Shown here piece after piece: positions 15,258 through 25,540 of a stretch of DNA of 32,370 nt. Positions within the stretch are counted from its first letter, which is position 1. Each line of letters starts with the position of its first letter. A model generated the notes under the pieces. The model worked only from the letters and a program-made list of their open reading frames with translations, searched no databases and was not told where the DNA came from. This DNA is from Acidobacteriota bacterium (lineage in GTDB: Bacteria; Acidobacteriota; Holophagae; Acanthopleuribacterales; Acanthopleuribacteraceae), in NCBI GenBank assembly GCA_002747255.1, contig PDUC01000007.1, positions 1-32,370 of the forward strand, in the 5' to 3' direction. The position numbers were made by a program, and so were the translations under genes.

Positions 15258-16739
15258 ATGCCGTTTGAAAATGAGTACATGGAACAGCGTCACCAAAACA
15301 GACTTGAGATCGAGGAAATGGGAATCCAGCCCTATCCCGTGCAATCTAAACGAACGCACACCATCGCAGAACTTCTGTCTGCCTTTACCGGGAAAAGCAA
15401 AGAAGAGCTCGAGGCTGAAAAGGTGGAAGTCGCCATTGTGGGCAGACTGATGTTGAAGAGAGACATGGGAAAAGCGTCTTTTGTTCACCTGCAGGACGGT
15501 TCCGGACGCATCCAGATTTACATCCGCAAAAATGATGTGGGAGATGCGCAATTCAACCTCTACAAGAAAATCGATTTAGGCGATTTCTTTGCCGTAAGGG
15601 GACATTTATTCAAAACGCGCACTCAGGAGTTGACGGTCTATGTCAAAGAGCTGACCTTTCTTTCCAAAGCCTATCGTCCCCTGCCGGAAAAATTTCACGG
15701 CCTGACGGATACAGAAACCCGTTACCGTCAGCGTTACCTCGATTTGATTGCCAACCCGGAAGTAAAAGAGACCTTCCAGATGCGAAGCAAGATCATTCAA
15801 GCTGTACGCACCTTCATGCACGACCGCGATTACCTGGAAGTGGAAACACCCATGATGCACCCCATTCCCGGTGGTGCGGCCGCCAAGCCCTTCATCACCC
15901 ATCACAACACCCTGGATATGGATCTCTACCTGCGCATTGCACCTGAGCTCTATCTCAAACGGCTGATCATCGGCGGTATGGAGCGTGTCTTTGAAATCAA
16001 TCGCAACTTCAGGAACGAGGGCATTTCAAAACAGCACAATCCCGAATTCTCCATGATGGAGTGGTATCAAGCCTATGCCGACCTGCGTGTCATGATGGAA
16101 ATGACCGAGAGCCTTGTCAAGTACGTTATCGATCAGGTTCACGACACCAAGATGCTGCCCTACGGTGAACACGTCCTCAATTTCCAGGTACCTTTTGTCA
16201 AAATGACCTTGCGGGAAGCTATCTGTAAATACAGTTCGCACACCATGGAACAGCTCAACCATCCAGAAGAGCTGATTGAAATTGCCAAAACCCTGAACAT
16301 TGAAGATCCGGAAAAAATCCCCTACGGTTATCTGTTAACCGAAGTGTTTGAACAAATTGCCGAACCGCACTTGATTCAGCCCACGTTCATCACGGAATAC
16401 CCTGTCGAGGTTTCTCCTCTCACTAAGCTCATTCCGGGTCAGGACCAGTTTGTCGACCGCTTCGAGTTCTACATGGCTGGCATGGAACTGGCCAACGCCT
16501 ATTCCGAGTTAAATGATCCCATTGATCAAAGAGCGCGATTTAAAGATCAGCTCGAACAAAGAGAAAGAGGAGACGACGAGGCTCAGGTCTTCGACGAAGA
16601 CTTCCTGACAGCCATCGAACACGGTATGCCTCCCACAGGTGGTGAGGGTTTGGGCATCGACAGACTGGTCATGATTCTCACCAACTCGCAAACCATCAGG
16701 GATGTCATCTTATTCCCGCAAATGCGAACGGTTGACTGA
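15258..16739 (+). CDS. lysS: Lysyl-tRNA synthetase, class II
   Basis: Charges tRNA-Lys with lysine in the cytoplasm. The 493-residue protein has the usual length. It opens with an OB-fold anticodon-binding domain (about 55-135, with GRLMLKRDMGKASFVHLQD), followed by the class II catalytic core with motif 2 FRNEGIS (251-257) and motif 3 GEGLGIDRL (462-470). The N-terminal helix with HQNRLEIEEMG is typical of bacterial LysS. TAGGAGGA sits upstream of ATG 15258. It is the first gene of a long operon of envelope genes; the lolC/E-like gene starts two bases past its stop. A tRNA synthetase leading an outer-membrane operon suggests coupling to growth rate. Confidence 0.97.
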   Translation: MPFENEYMEQRHQNRLEIEEMGIQPYPVQSKRTHTIAELLSAFTGKSKEELEAEKVEVAIVGRLMLKRDMGKASFVHLQDGSGRIQIYIRKNDVGDAQFNLYKKIDLGDFFAVRGHLFKTRTQELTVYVKELTFLSKAYRPLPEKFHGLTDTETRYRQRYLDLIANPEVKETFQMRSKIIQAVRTFMHDRDYLEVETPMMHPIPGGAAAKPFITHHNTLDMDLYLRIAPELYLKRLIIGGMERVFEINRNFRNEGISKQHNPEFSMMEWYQAYADLRVMMEMTESLVKYVIDQVHDTKMLPYGEHVLNFQVPFVKMTLREAICKYSSHTMEQLNHPEELIEIAKTLNIEDPEKIPYGYLLTEVFEQIAEPHLIQPTFITEYPVEVSPLTKLIPGQDQFVDRFEFYMAGMELANAYSELNDPIDQRARFKDQLEQRERGDDEAQVFDEDFLTAIEHGMPPTGGEGLGIDRLVMILTNSQTIRDVILFPQMRTVD

Positions 16740-16741
16740 TT

Positions 16742-18010
16742 TTGAAATTTGAAGCTTTCGTCGCCCGGCGATATTTGAGTGCCAAAAGGAAACAGGCCTT
16801 TATCGGCGTGATTTCTCTTATCACCTTTTTGGGCATTGTGATTGGAGTGATGGCCTTGAACATCGCTCTGGCCATTCACAACGGCATGCACAACGCCTTC
16901 ATGTCATCGCTGATAGGAGAGACAGGCCAATTCTACATTTTGCCCAACTCCCACGACCAGAATTTCTTTAACGATAACGATCTGGCTGAACTGACCGACA
17001 TCTTCCAACAGGTTCCCTCCTATCAAAAGCACTCGGTTTTGCACACGGAACCCAGCATGTTTCTCTCCGGTAACAACAGTACGTTCTTCGGACACACCAA
17101 GGGTATCGACCCCGCCCGGGAAAAAGACATGTCCTCACCCGTCAACAGCATGGAGTTTGGTTCACTGGACGATTTAAAACCGGCTCCCTTGAATTCCGAT
17201 CAACGCGTCCGGCCTGGAATCATACTCGGTTGGGACATGGCCCAAACGCTCGGTGCCCAGCCGGGAGACGTTATACGCGCCTTTTTCCTGAAAATCAGTT
17301 CACCGGGATTGGCGACCCGAGCACCCCAATTCAAGTCCAGGAAGTTTCGCGTTGTGGGGATTTTCAAGTCGGGCAAATCGGAATTTGACACCTATAACGC
17401 GTTCATTCACATCGATGAAATGGAACGCGTTCTCAATCTCAAAGGCGTAGGCGTGGTTCAAGTCAAGCTGCGTGATTCCAGATACATGGACGAAGCCAAG
17501 GCCATGCTGCAAAAGGAACTCCCGCTTTGGGCCCGTCTGGTGGATATGCGGGAGGTCAACGCTAAACTGCTGAACGCCCTGGCTCTCGAAAAATGGGGAA
17601 CCACTCTGATTGTCTCGCTCATTATCATGATCGCGGGTTTGAACATGATATCGGCCTTGATCATGATGGTCATGGAAAAACACCGCGACATTGGCATCAT
17701 GCGCGCCATTGGCGCAAGCAGGAAACAGATTATCGGCATCTTCCTTCGCCAGGGTATGACTCTGGCTGTCAGGGGAACCATCGTGGGCACGGGTCTGGGT
17801 GTTGCCATTTCAGAGATTGCCGATCGGACCAAGTTGATCCAGGTTGACAACGATGTCTACGAAGTGCTGCATTACCTTCCGTTTCAGGTTCATTACCTGG
17901 AAGTGCTGGCCGTCGCGGCGGGTTCCCTTTTGATCGCGTTCATGGCTTCGCTTTACCCCGCATTTCAGGCCGGTTCACTGGACCCGGTAGAAGCGCTGAA
18001 GTATGAGTGA
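16742..18010 (+). CDS. lolC: LolC/LolE-type lipoprotein-releasing ABC permease
   Basis: A 422-residue inner-membrane permease of the FtsX/MacB fold, which with LolD extracts mature lipoproteins from the inner membrane for transfer to LolA. The N-terminal helix (FIGVISLITFLGIVIGVMAL, about 20-40) follows the conserved FEAFVARRYLSAKRK. A large periplasmic domain (about 45-280) is followed by three C-terminal helices. The FtsX signature is visible around EKHRDIGIMRAIGASRKQI. There is a single permease gene, as in organisms with one LolF-like protein serving as both LolC and LolE. The start is TTG, two bases after the lysS stop, without a strong Shine-Dalgarno of its own, so coupling is likely. 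LolD follows after six bases. Confidence 0.92.
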   Translation: MKFEAFVARRYLSAKRKQAFIGVISLITFLGIVIGVMALNIALAIHNGMHNAFMSSLIGETGQFYILPNSHDQNFFNDNDLAELTDIFQQVPSYQKHSVLHTEPSMFLSGNNSTFFGHTKGIDPAREKDMSSPVNSMEFGSLDDLKPAPLNSDQRVRPGIILGWDMAQTLGAQPGDVIRAFFLKISSPGLATRAPQFKSRKFRVVGIFKSGKSEFDTYNAFIHIDEMERVLNLKGVGVVQVKLRDSRYMDEAKAMLQKELPLWARLVDMREVNAKLLNALALEKWGTTLIVSLIIMIAGLNMISALIMMVMEKHRDIGIMRAIGASRKQIIGIFLRQGMTLAVRGTIVGTGLGVAISEIADRTKLIQVDNDVYEVLHYLPFQVHYLEVLAVAAGSLLIAFMASLYPAFQAGSLDPVEALKYE

Positions 18011-18016
18011 GGGTTC

Positions 18017-18694
18017 ATGAGTTTACTTTCAATTCAAAATCTGTGGAAATCATTTCAAAGCGGACCCAAAACACTGCGCGTACTTAAAGGCGTTTCGTTT
18101 AATTGCCAAAAGGGAGAGCTTCTGGCCGTGATGGGACCATCCGGGTGCGGTAAGACGACCCTGCTCAACCTCATCAGCGGTCTTGATACCAGCGACAAGG
18201 GCCGCATTGTGTTTAACGGTGTGGATCTGGTTCCCAATAAAGACACGGAGTGGGATCAATTTCGATGTGAGAATTTGGGCATGGTGTTTCAATTCAACCA
18301 GCTTCTACCCGAGTTTACTGCCATGGAGAACGTCGCTCTGCCTGCGCTGATCCGGGACAGGAAACGCTCTATCGGGGATCGCGATGTACAGGAAAGAGCC
18401 GAGAACCTTCTCTCCAGTCTGGGACTGTCAGAGAGAACACACCACCGGCCAGCTCAACTCAGTGGCGGCGAACAGCAGCGGGTCGCCATTGCCAGAGCGT
18501 TGATCAATTCACCCAGTCTCCTGCTGGCAGATGAACCAACCGGCTCTCTGGACCAGGAATCGGGTCTTCGTGTCTTTGAAATGCTGCGTCAACTGCAACA
18601 GGAAATGGGTTTTGCCTGTTTAGTCGTCACACATAATCGAGAGTTGGCAGCTATGTGTGATAGAATAATCGCCCTTGAAAACGAAACCAGCTGA
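18017..18694 (+). CDS. lolD: Lipoprotein-releasing ABC transporter ATPase LolD
   Basis: A 225-residue ABC ATPase that powers lipoprotein release with the preceding permease. Walker [10 protein letters not shown] (about 40-48), the signature LSGGEQQR (about 142-149) and Walker [10 protein letters not shown] (about 166-174) are intact. [18 protein letters not shown] is the Q-loop region typical of the LolD/MacB/FtsE group, and it distinguishes the protein from import-type ATPases. GAGGG precedes ATG 18017. The stop at 18694 is 25 bases before clpC. The spacing and partner fix the role with little doubt. Confidence 0.95.
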   Translation: MSLLSIQNLWKSFQSGPKTLRVLKGVSFNCQKGELLAVMGPSGCGKTTLLNLISGLDTSDKGRIVFNGVDLVPNKDTEWDQFRCENLGMVFQFNQLLPEFTAMENVALPALIRDRKRSIGDRDVQERAENLLSSLGLSERTHHRPAQLSGGEQQRVAIARALINSPSLLLADEPTGSLDQESGLRVFEMLRQLQQEMGFACLVVTHNRELAAMCDRIIALENETS

Positions 18695-18719
18695 GCTGGT
18701 TTGCCCGGGAGGCCTAATC

Positions 18720-21176
18720 ATGTTTGAACGCTACACTGACAAAGCTCGAAGAGTTCTTTTCTTTGCTCGATACGAGGCAAGCCAATATGGGGCCATGACC
18801 ATCACAGGAGAACACCTGTTACTGGGTCTCATACGCGAGGGCGAACGCACCTCCATGAGTATGATGGAGCAGACTGGCGTCAATATAAGGGAGCTGAAGC
18901 AGAGCATTCTCGAAGAGGGAACCCCTCAACCGTCGGCGGTTTCTTCTGAAGAGATCCCTTTAAGCGAAGAAGTCAAGCGCATTTTGCATTGGTCCGTTCA
19001 GGAATCGGTCGCGTTGAACCACCGGCATGTGGGCGTGGAACACATTCTCCTGGGGATCCTCAGGGATGACCACGCGAACGCCTCCAACATTCTCAGACAA
19101 ATGGGCATGGACATCTACTCAGCCAAAGAAACCCTGCTGGAAATACTCAAAGAAGACAAAATCGAGAAAAAGAAAAAGGAACATCCCCTGCTGTCTGAAT
19201 TCAGCAGGAACCTCTCTGAACTGGCAGAGCGAGGCGCTTTTGACCGCTTAATCGGTCGCAACAGTGAAATTCAGCGCATTATTCAAATTCTATCCAGACG
19301 CAGAAAGAACAACCCCATCCTCCTGGGTGAACCGGGAGTCGGTAAAACCAGTATTGTAGAGGGCTTAGCACAAAGGATCGTCCAAGGTAAGGTGCCAATC
19401 GGTCTTTCCGATAAACGCCTTTACGCTCTGGATCTTTCACTGGTTGTGGCGGGCACCAAGTACCGGGGTCAATTTGAGGAGCGACTGAAATCCATCATCA
19501 AGGAGGCCTCGAGAGACAGCAGCGTCATCCTGTTTATCGATGAAATTCACAGCATCATCGGCACGGGCGCGGCCGAAGGCTCCCTGGACGCGGCTAACAT
19601 CCTGAAACCGGCTCTCAGCAGGGGCGAAATTCAGTGTATTGGATCCACAACCCACAAAGAATTCACCAAATACATTGAAAAGGACAGGGCTTTGGTGCGC
19701 CGCTTTCAATCGGTAGATATTGTCCCACCCACCGAAGAAGAAGCCACGGAAGTGCTCTTTGGGTTGAAAGACCACTACGAAGCCTATCACCGGGTTCATT
19801 ACGAAGAGGAATCACTGCATTCGGCGGTCTATCTCTCCAACCGGTACATCACCGATCGCTCTCTGCCCGACAAGGCCCTGGACCTGATGGACGAAGCCGG
19901 AGCCATGGTGAAACTCTCAGGCACTCCAGACACTTCAACCATCAGGGAACTGGAACGGAAACTGGCAAAAGTCATTGAAGAAATGAATGAAGCCGTCGCC
20001 AAGAAAGATTTTGAGCGAGCCGTTATCCTGCGTGAATACGAAAACAAACTCAGGAAGCGCATTGAAAAAGAGCGAAGTCACATGGCTGACCGAAAAGAAA
20101 TTCCTCATGTGACTTCATCCGATGTGGAAAAGGTCGTCAGTGCCTGGACAGGCGTACCGGTGACCGCTCTCCAGGAAAAGGATCGTCACAAACTCGCCAG
20201 AATGGAAGAGTGGCTAAAAAAGTTCATCGTAGGCCAGGACGATGCCGTTTCAGGTGTCAGCCGAGCCATCCGAAGAAGCCGAACCGGTCTCAAGAACCCC
20301 AATCGCCCCATGGGCAGCTTCCTGTTTCTGGGCCCCACAGGTGTTGGCAAGACCGAATTGAGTAAACAGTTGGCGGCTTTCATGTTCGGCGACCCCAAGT
20401 CACTGGTCCGGTTTGACATGTCCGAGTTCATGGAAAAGCATTCGGTCTCTAAAATGATCGGCTCACCTCCGGGCTATGTGGGCTTCGAGGAGGGTGGCCA
20501 GCTTACCGATCGCATTAAGCGCAATCCGTATTCCATTGTTCTTTTCGATGAAATAGAAAAAGCCCACCCCGATCTGGTGAACATTTTACTGCAGATTTTT
20601 GAAGACGGTCAGGTAACGGACGCGTTTGGCAATGATATTGACTTCAGAAACACCATTATCATCATGACCAGCAATGTCGGCTCCAAGCAAATTATTTCCG
20701 AAAAGCCGCTCGGTTTGACCGGCAACAGAAAAAGTATCGACAAAGACATGAAAACGGAAGCCATGCGCGAGTTGAAACGCTTCTTCCGTCCCGAATTCAT
20801 CAATCGAATCGATGAGATCGTTGTTTTCAACAAACTCACAGAGGAGCACTTGAGAGATATTACAAGCTTGCTGCTGGACGAGCTGAACGAAACACTGGCC
20901 CGAAATCATCTGAAAGTCATCCTAAATGAAGAAGTTTATCAATGGTTCCTTGACTTGACGCAAAAAGATAGGCAATATGGTGCCCGACCTTTACGCCGAA
21001 TTATCCAGCGGCGAATTGAAGATCCGCTGGCGGAGGCAATCGTAAAAGCGGAAAGCTCATATAAAGGCACTGTTCATGTATCCATGAAAGACGGTAAGAT
21101 TGATCTTCGCCTTGAAGCACAGGAAGAACAACCGTCAAAAGACCATGAACCGGAGGAAATTGAATGCAGTTCATAA
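18720..21176 (+). CDS. clpC: ATP-dependent Clp protease ATPase subunit ClpC
   Basis: An 818-residue Hsp100 unfoldase that feeds proteins to ClpP. Domains in order: double Clp-N repeat (1-145, opening [11 protein letters not shown]), first AAA+ module with Walker A GEPGVGKT (203-210) and Walker B VILFIDE (269-275), a UVR-type coiled segment (about 417-450, with [11 protein letters not shown]), and a second AAA+ module with Walker A GPTGVGKT (538-545) and Walker B IVLFDE (606-611). The UVR middle piece separates it from ClpA and ClpB. The start at 18720 has GGGAGG upstream; the frame is open from 18675 but that part is not ClpC-like. Its end overlaps bamA by 13 bases. No clpP, ctsR or mcsA/B is nearby. 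Confidence 0.95.
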   Translation: MFERYTDKARRVLFFARYEASQYGAMTITGEHLLLGLIREGERTSMSMMEQTGVNIRELKQSILEEGTPQPSAVSSEEIPLSEEVKRILHWSVQESVALNHRHVGVEHILLGILRDDHANASNILRQMGMDIYSAKETLLEILKEDKIEKKKKEHPLLSEFSRNLSELAERGAFDRLIGRNSEIQRIIQILSRRRKNNPILLGEPGVGKTSIVEGLAQRIVQGKVPIGLSDKRLYALDLSLVVAGTKYRGQFEERLKSIIKEASRDSSVILFIDEIHSIIGTGAAEGSLDAANILKPALSRGEIQCIGSTTHKEFTKYIEKDRALVRRFQSVDIVPPTEEEATEVLFGLKDHYEAYHRVHYEEESLHSAVYLSNRYITDRSLPDKALDLMDEAGAMVKLSGTPDTSTIRELERKLAKVIEEMNEAVAKKDFERAVILREYENKLRKRIEKERSHMADRKEIPHVTSSDVEKVVSAWTGVPVTALQEKDRHKLARMEEWLKKFIVGQDDAVSGVSRAIRRSRTGLKNPNRPMGSFLFLGPTGVGKTELSKQLAAFMFGDPKSLVRFDMSEFMEKHSVSKMIGSPPGYVGFEEGGQLTDRIKRNPYSIVLFDEIEKAHPDLVNILLQIFEDGQVTDAFGNDIDFRNTIIIMTSNVGSKQIISEKPLGLTGNRKSIDKDMKTEAMRELKRFFRPEFINRIDEIVVFNKLTEEHLRDITSLLLDELNETLARNHLKVILNEEVYQWFLDLTQKDRQYGARPLRRIIQRRIEDPLAEAIVKAESSYKGTVHVSMKDGKIDLRLEAQEEQPSKDHEPEEIECSS

Positions 21177-23503
21177 GCCGGTTTTTACTTACTGGTTGTT
21201 TCATTTTAAGTTCTGTTCTGGCTCTCGGGCAGGAAAAAATTGTCAAAGAAATTCGTATTTCGGGAAATCAGCGCACTTCCAAAGACACCATTCAATACCG
21301 GATTTCCACGGCTGTTGGAGAACCTCTTGACCCGCAGACAGTAACAAAAGACATCAAGGAACTGTGGCAAACAGGCTTGTTTGAAAACATCTCCGTACAA
21401 GCTACCGAACTGGGAAACAACGAGATTGCCCTGGTCTACATTTTCAGGGATCTTCCCCTTGTGGTTGAAGTAGACTACAGAGGCAATAAAAAACTCGGCA
21501 AGAGCTCCATTAAAGATAAAATTGATGAGGAATTCCTGACCATCGAAGAAGATACTCCTCTCAATTACAAAAAGGTCAACGCGATCAGAGTCTTAATCAA
21601 GCAAATGCTCGATGACAAAGGCCTGAGATACGGCAGGGTTGATTACACGCTGGAGCGCATGGAAACCGGAACGGCACGCGTTGTTTTTAATATATACGAG
21701 GGAAGTAAGGTCCGCATCTACGACATCAAGTTCGATGGTGTTAAGGAGTTCTCCCAAAAAAAGTTGAAACGAACCATGAAAAAAACCAAGGAACACTGGA
21801 TGTTCTCATGGTTAACCCAACATGATATTTTCAATCAGGAAAAATACGGCGAAGATCTCGAAGAGTTAAAAAAGCTCTATTGGGAAAAAGGTTACAAGGA
21901 TGTTTATATTGGCGAACCTGAAATGAACATCGAAAATGTAACGACACAAGAACAAAAGAAAAAGAACCTGGAGCGTCTGGCCAAACACCGACAGCCAAAA
22001 GAAGATCTTCGTATGGACTTAACCATTCCTGTCTTTGAGGGACAGCGATACACCATGGGTGACATCGCCATTGAGGAAAACACCATCTTCCCCGATGCGA
22101 TCTACCTCGGTATGTTCCCACTCAAGCCGGGTGATGATTACGATCTGGGCCTGATCAACGAGTGGATTACGTCTCTTGAAGAAATTCACAATAACGCCGG
22201 CTACCTCAACTTCAATATTCGTCAGGACACAAAGATCAGAGGCGACCATATTGTGGACGCCACCTTTGTTGTCGCTGAAAACGCTCAGATCTATGTCAAT
22301 AAAATCAGCTTCGCAGGTAACACGACCACTTTAGACAAGGTACTGAGAAGAGAGGTTTTCCTGAGAGAAGGCGATGTTTTCCGACTTCAGCATTTCAGGA
22401 ACTCACTTCTGCGTATCAATCAGCTCGGGTTCTTCGATGTATCGCGAGAAAACCCGGACATCAAGTTCCTGCCCAATGAGGACAAGGTCAATATCACCAT
22501 CAAAGGTCAGGAATCCGGCGTCAACGAGCTCAACTTTGGACTGGGCTACAACGAATATGCCGGAGAAAACGGTTTCTTCAGCTTTTCAACACTCAATTTC
22601 ATGGGAAAAGGCGAAACACTGAAAGTTCAGGCGTCTCTGGGAGCTATCGCCAACACTTACGACATTACCTTTACGGAGCCGTGGCTCTTCGATAAACCCA
22701 GAGGACTCACGTTCCGTCTGTTTAACACCAAAGCAAATTACCCCGGTTTCCGTCAGGAACAAAGCGGCCTTCAAGTGGGGTTCTCCTTCAGACCCTCCAC
22801 ATGGACCAGTTACCATGTTTCCTATAAATTCCAGGAAATCAGTATTCCCAGTGTTCCGTCATTAACTTTTGAAAGCTATGAAGACCGATTGACGTCTTCT
22901 ATCAGTCAAACTATCCGGTACGATATAACTGATCACCCCTTTTTCCCCACCAAAGGTATTAAAACCTTCTACAGTCTTGAGTTTGCCGGTTGGGAAATGG
23001 GTGGTGACAGTTTGTTCCACTCCTCAACTGCGGGTTACACCCAATACTTCAAAGCTTTTAAGGAGACTTTCTTTGGTGCCAACTTGAAAGTCGGCTATAT
23101 GGCAACATTTGACGGTCAACGTCCCGTTCTCTACGAGATGTTCAGATTGGGTGGAGAAAACTCAGTCAGAGGATACCGGCGCGACTGGCTCGGTCCTGTT
23201 GTCGAGTACAATGGAACCAAGTATCCAACAAGAGGAGACAAGCTCTTCCAATTCAACTTTGAATACATCGTTCCTGTCTCAGAACAATTTAGATTGGTCA
23301 CATTTTACGATGTCGGCCAGGTCTATGGCATCGATGAAGACTGGTTTGAAACAGATTTGGCTATGTCTACGGGCATTGAAATGCGATTTAGCTTGCCCGT
23401 TTTCCAGGCACCGCTTAGAATCATGTACGCTTGGCGTTTAGTTGAAACTCCGGGCAACGAAAAAGGTGGAGAACCAAAATTTGCAATAGGAACAACCTTT
23501 TAA
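21164..23503 (+). CDS. bamA: Outer-membrane protein assembly factor BamA
   Basis: The 779-residue central component of the outer-membrane barrel-assembly machine. A signal peptide (residues 1-22, ending VLALG) leads to five POTRA domains (about 24-430) and then a C-terminal Omp85 beta-barrel. The barrel carries the loop-6 signature SVRGYRRDW (near 665) and ends with a phenylalanine (ATGTTF-like GTTF end), the usual insertion signal. ATG 21164 is inside the end of clpC with GGAGG upstream, giving a 13-base overlap and a frame change. Followed by skp, lpxD, fabZ and lpxA, the usual bacterial order. Confidence 0.96.
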   Translation: MQFISRFLLTGCFILSSVLALGQEKIVKEIRISGNQRTSKDTIQYRISTAVGEPLDPQTVTKDIKELWQTGLFENISVQATELGNNEIALVYIFRDLPLVVEVDYRGNKKLGKSSIKDKIDEEFLTIEEDTPLNYKKVNAIRVLIKQMLDDKGLRYGRVDYTLERMETGTARVVFNIYEGSKVRIYDIKFDGVKEFSQKKLKRTMKKTKEHWMFSWLTQHDIFNQEKYGEDLEELKKLYWEKGYKDVYIGEPEMNIENVTTQEQKKKNLERLAKHRQPKEDLRMDLTIPVFEGQRYTMGDIAIEENTIFPDAIYLGMFPLKPGDDYDLGLINEWITSLEEIHNNAGYLNFNIRQDTKIRGDHIVDATFVVAENAQIYVNKISFAGNTTTLDKVLRREVFLREGDVFRLQHFRNSLLRINQLGFFDVSRENPDIKFLPNEDKVNITIKGQESGVNELNFGLGYNEYAGENGFFSFSTLNFMGKGETLKVQASLGAIANTYDITFTEPWLFDKPRGLTFRLFNTKANYPGFRQEQSGLQVGFSFRPSTWTSYHVSYKFQEISIPSVPSLTFESYEDRLTSSISQTIRYDITDHPFFPTKGIKTFYSLEFAGWEMGGDSLFHSSTAGYTQYFKAFKETFFGANLKVGYMATFDGQRPVLYEMFRLGGENSVRGYRRDWLGPVVEYNGTKYPTRGDKLFQFNFEYIVPVSEQFRLVTFYDVGQVYGIDEDWFETDLAMSTGIEMRFSLPVFQAPLRIMYAWRLVETPGNEKGGEPKFAIGTTF

Positions 23504-23571
23504 AGGCTCCTGAAGACAGCTGCTCTGATGAGCTATCAGACCCGAAAAATAAAAAAAAAGGACTTATTAAC

Positions 23572-24087
23572 ATGAAAAAAACAATTTTACTCGTACTCAT
23601 GGGTTTCTCGTTTCTCGGTTTATCCCAGGAACCCATTAAAATCGGCATCGTCAACGGTGATGTCGTTATTCAACAGTCAATCAAAGGCAAGCGCTTCTTT
23701 GAGAAATTCAAGGCATTCAATGAAAAGAAAACGGAAGAAATCAAAGCGAAAGTAGAAACCTTAAAGAAAATGGAAAGCGATTTTCAAGCAAAGGCTCAAA
23801 GCCTGAGTGAAGAAAAGCGTCAGGCAACAGCCCGCGAAATGCAGAACCTGCAGACTGAAATCAAGCGATTGCAGGAAGATGCCAAAAGAGAGTCCGACGC
23901 CATGCTGAACGAAGCATTAGCCGGCTTCCAGAAAGACCTGGCTCCCATTATTCAGGATCTGGCTCAGAAAGAGAAGTACGACATGGTCGTTAACGACGGA
24001 CCGGGATCCAATTTCCTGTACTATTCAGCCAGAGTCAATATCACCGGCAAGGTGATTGAACTGTATGACGCAACCGTCAAGGATTGA
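23572..24087 (+). CDS. OmpH/Skp-family periplasmic chaperone
   Basis: A 171-residue secreted protein. The signal peptide MKKTILLVLMGFSFLGLS is followed by a short beta strand (KIGIVNGDVVIQQS) and two long charged helices (about 45-125, with EEIKAKVETLKKMESDFQAKAQ), the tentacle layout of trimeric Skp. It probably holds unfolded outer-membrane proteins for BamA. AAAGGA lies upstream of ATG 23572 after a 68-base gap, the largest inside the bam/lpx part. The C-terminal YDMVVNDG stretch returns to the base as in the family. Order bamA-skp-lpxD is typical. Confidence 0.92.
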   Translation: MKKTILLVLMGFSFLGLSQEPIKIGIVNGDVVIQQSIKGKRFFEKFKAFNEKKTEEIKAKVETLKKMESDFQAKAQSLSEEKRQATAREMQNLQTEIKRLQEDAKRESDAMLNEALAGFQKDLAPIIQDLAQKEKYDMVVNDGPGSNFLYYSARVNITGKVIELYDATVKD

Positions 24088-24089
24088 TA

Positions 24090-25100
24090 TTGAAGCTTAA
24101 AACGCTTGTTGAAGAGTTCAGCCTGCAACCACAGTCATCGTTCGATGATGACTTTGTGGTTACAGGTGTCAATACCCTCAAGAACGCCGTTGAGGGGGAA
24201 CTCAGCTTCTTTACCAATAAGAAGTACCTTCCGGACCTTTTCGAGACACGTGCTTCCGCTGTTTTACTGGAGGAACCGGTAGCCGGCTGTAAAGCCATTC
24301 AGCTGGTGGTCAAGAACCCTTATGCCGTCTTGGCACGCATCCTCCAAAAAATGTTCCCTGAACACCTGCCGCCGCCTGCTATTCATCCCACCGCTGTTAT
24401 TTCCGATAAAGCGACAATAGGTGAAAACTGCTATGTCGGACCACATTGCATCGTCTCAGATGATGCGGTCATTGGGCCAGGAACTTCGCTGATGGGCAAC
24501 TGCCATGTTGGGAAAGGCAGCACACTGGGAGAAAAGTGCGTCCTTTACCCTTCTGTCACACTCTATCATCACGTTCACTTAGGTGACCGGGTAAGGGTTC
24601 ACGCCAATTCGGTGATCGGATCCGATGGTTTTGGATACGCTCAGGATAACGGTATCCACATAAAAATACCGCAGCTTGGCGGTGTCAGAATCGAGAATGA
24701 TGTTGAGATTGGCAGCAACACGTCCATCGACCGTGGAGCCCAGCACGACACGATCATCGGGGAAGGGACTAAAATAGACAATTGTGTTCAAATTGGGCAC
24801 GGGGTGCAAACGGGCAAACACTGTCTGTTTATTGCACAAACCGGCATTGCCGGCAGCACCATGCTTGGAAATCACGTTATCTTTGCCGGTCAGTCGGGAG
24901 CAGTCGGACACTTGAAAATTGGAGATAAAACGGTTTTCATGGTCAGATCCATTGCCACAAAGGATACACCCAAGCCTGGCTACTACGCAGGATTTCCTGC
25001 CAGACCCGCTGATCAGCACCACCGTGAAAAAGCTCTCATTCGACGTATGGATCGTTTGAGAAAAAAAGTATGTGAGTTGGAAAAATGCCTGAAGAAATAA
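24090..25100 (+). CDS. lpxD: UDP-3-O-acylglucosamine N-acyltransferase LpxD
   Basis: Adds the N-linked acyl chain at the third step of lipid A synthesis, using acyl-ACP, in the cytoplasm. The 336-residue protein has an N-terminal uridine-binding domain (1-100, with FFTNKKYLP) and a left-handed parallel beta-helix of hexapeptide repeats (about 100-290). The catalytic histidine is His237 in QIGHGV, followed by the expected AQTGIAGS loop. TTG 24084 overlaps the skp stop as TTGA, but TTG 24090 is spaced six bases from AAGGA and gives the MKLKTL start, so 24090 was chosen. Its end overlaps fabZ by 16 bases. Confidence 0.95.
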   Translation: MKLKTLVEEFSLQPQSSFDDDFVVTGVNTLKNAVEGELSFFTNKKYLPDLFETRASAVLLEEPVAGCKAIQLVVKNPYAVLARILQKMFPEHLPPPAIHPTAVISDKATIGENCYVGPHCIVSDDAVIGPGTSLMGNCHVGKGSTLGEKCVLYPSVTLYHHVHLGDRVRVHANSVIGSDGFGYAQDNGIHIKIPQLGGVRIENDVEIGSNTSIDRGAQHDTIIGEGTKIDNCVQIGHGVQTGKHCLFIAQTGIAGSTMLGNHVIFAGQSGAVGHLKIGDKTVFMVRSIATKDTPKPGYYAGFPARPADQHHREKALIRRMDRLRKKVCELEKCLKK

Positions 25101-25540
25101 TTAACATCGAAAAAATCATGGAAATCATTCCCCATCGATACCCGCTTCTACTTGTAGATCGGATCATCGAATACAAGAAAGGAGAAAGCATAGTAGGCAT
25201 CAAGAATGTCACCATCAATGAGCATTTCTTTCAGGGACATTTTCCGGGAAAACCCGTCATGCCAGGTGTTTTGGTGATTGAAGCAATGGCCCAACTCGGC
25301 GGTGTTTTAGCCGCGCGTGAAGTAGGCGGGATTGAAGATGGCGTTATCTTCTTTATGAGTATAGAGAAAGCCAAGTTCAGAAAACCGGTTGTTCCCGGTG
25401 ATCAACTGCGTCTGGTGGCAGAGCTGCTCTACCTCAGACGGAATGTCTGCAAGCTGAAGACAAAAGCCTATGTTGACGACCAGGTCGTGTGCGAAGCCAT
25501 CCTCTGTTCCATGCTGGTTAACAATAAGGAGTCCAAATGA
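25085..25540 (+). CDS. fabZ: 3-hydroxyacyl-ACP dehydratase FabZ
   Basis: Dehydrates 3-hydroxyacyl-ACP in fatty-acid elongation and so competes with lipid A synthesis for the same substrate. The 151-residue hot-dog-fold protein carries the full active-site strand GHFPGKPVMPGVLVIEAMAQ, with catalytic His52 and Glu66. The N-terminus IMEIIPHRYPLLLVDRI is typical. ATG 25085 lies inside lpxD and the stop overlaps lpxA as ATGA, so expression of the three is tightly coupled. There is no LpxC domain fused to it. Confidence 0.96.
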   Translation: MPEEIINIEKIMEIIPHRYPLLLVDRIIEYKKGESIVGIKNVTINEHFFQGHFPGKPVMPGVLVIEAMAQLGGVLAAREVGGIEDGVIFFMSIEKAKFRKPVVPGDQLRLVAELLYLRRNVCKLKTKAYVDDQVVCEAILCSMLVNNKESK

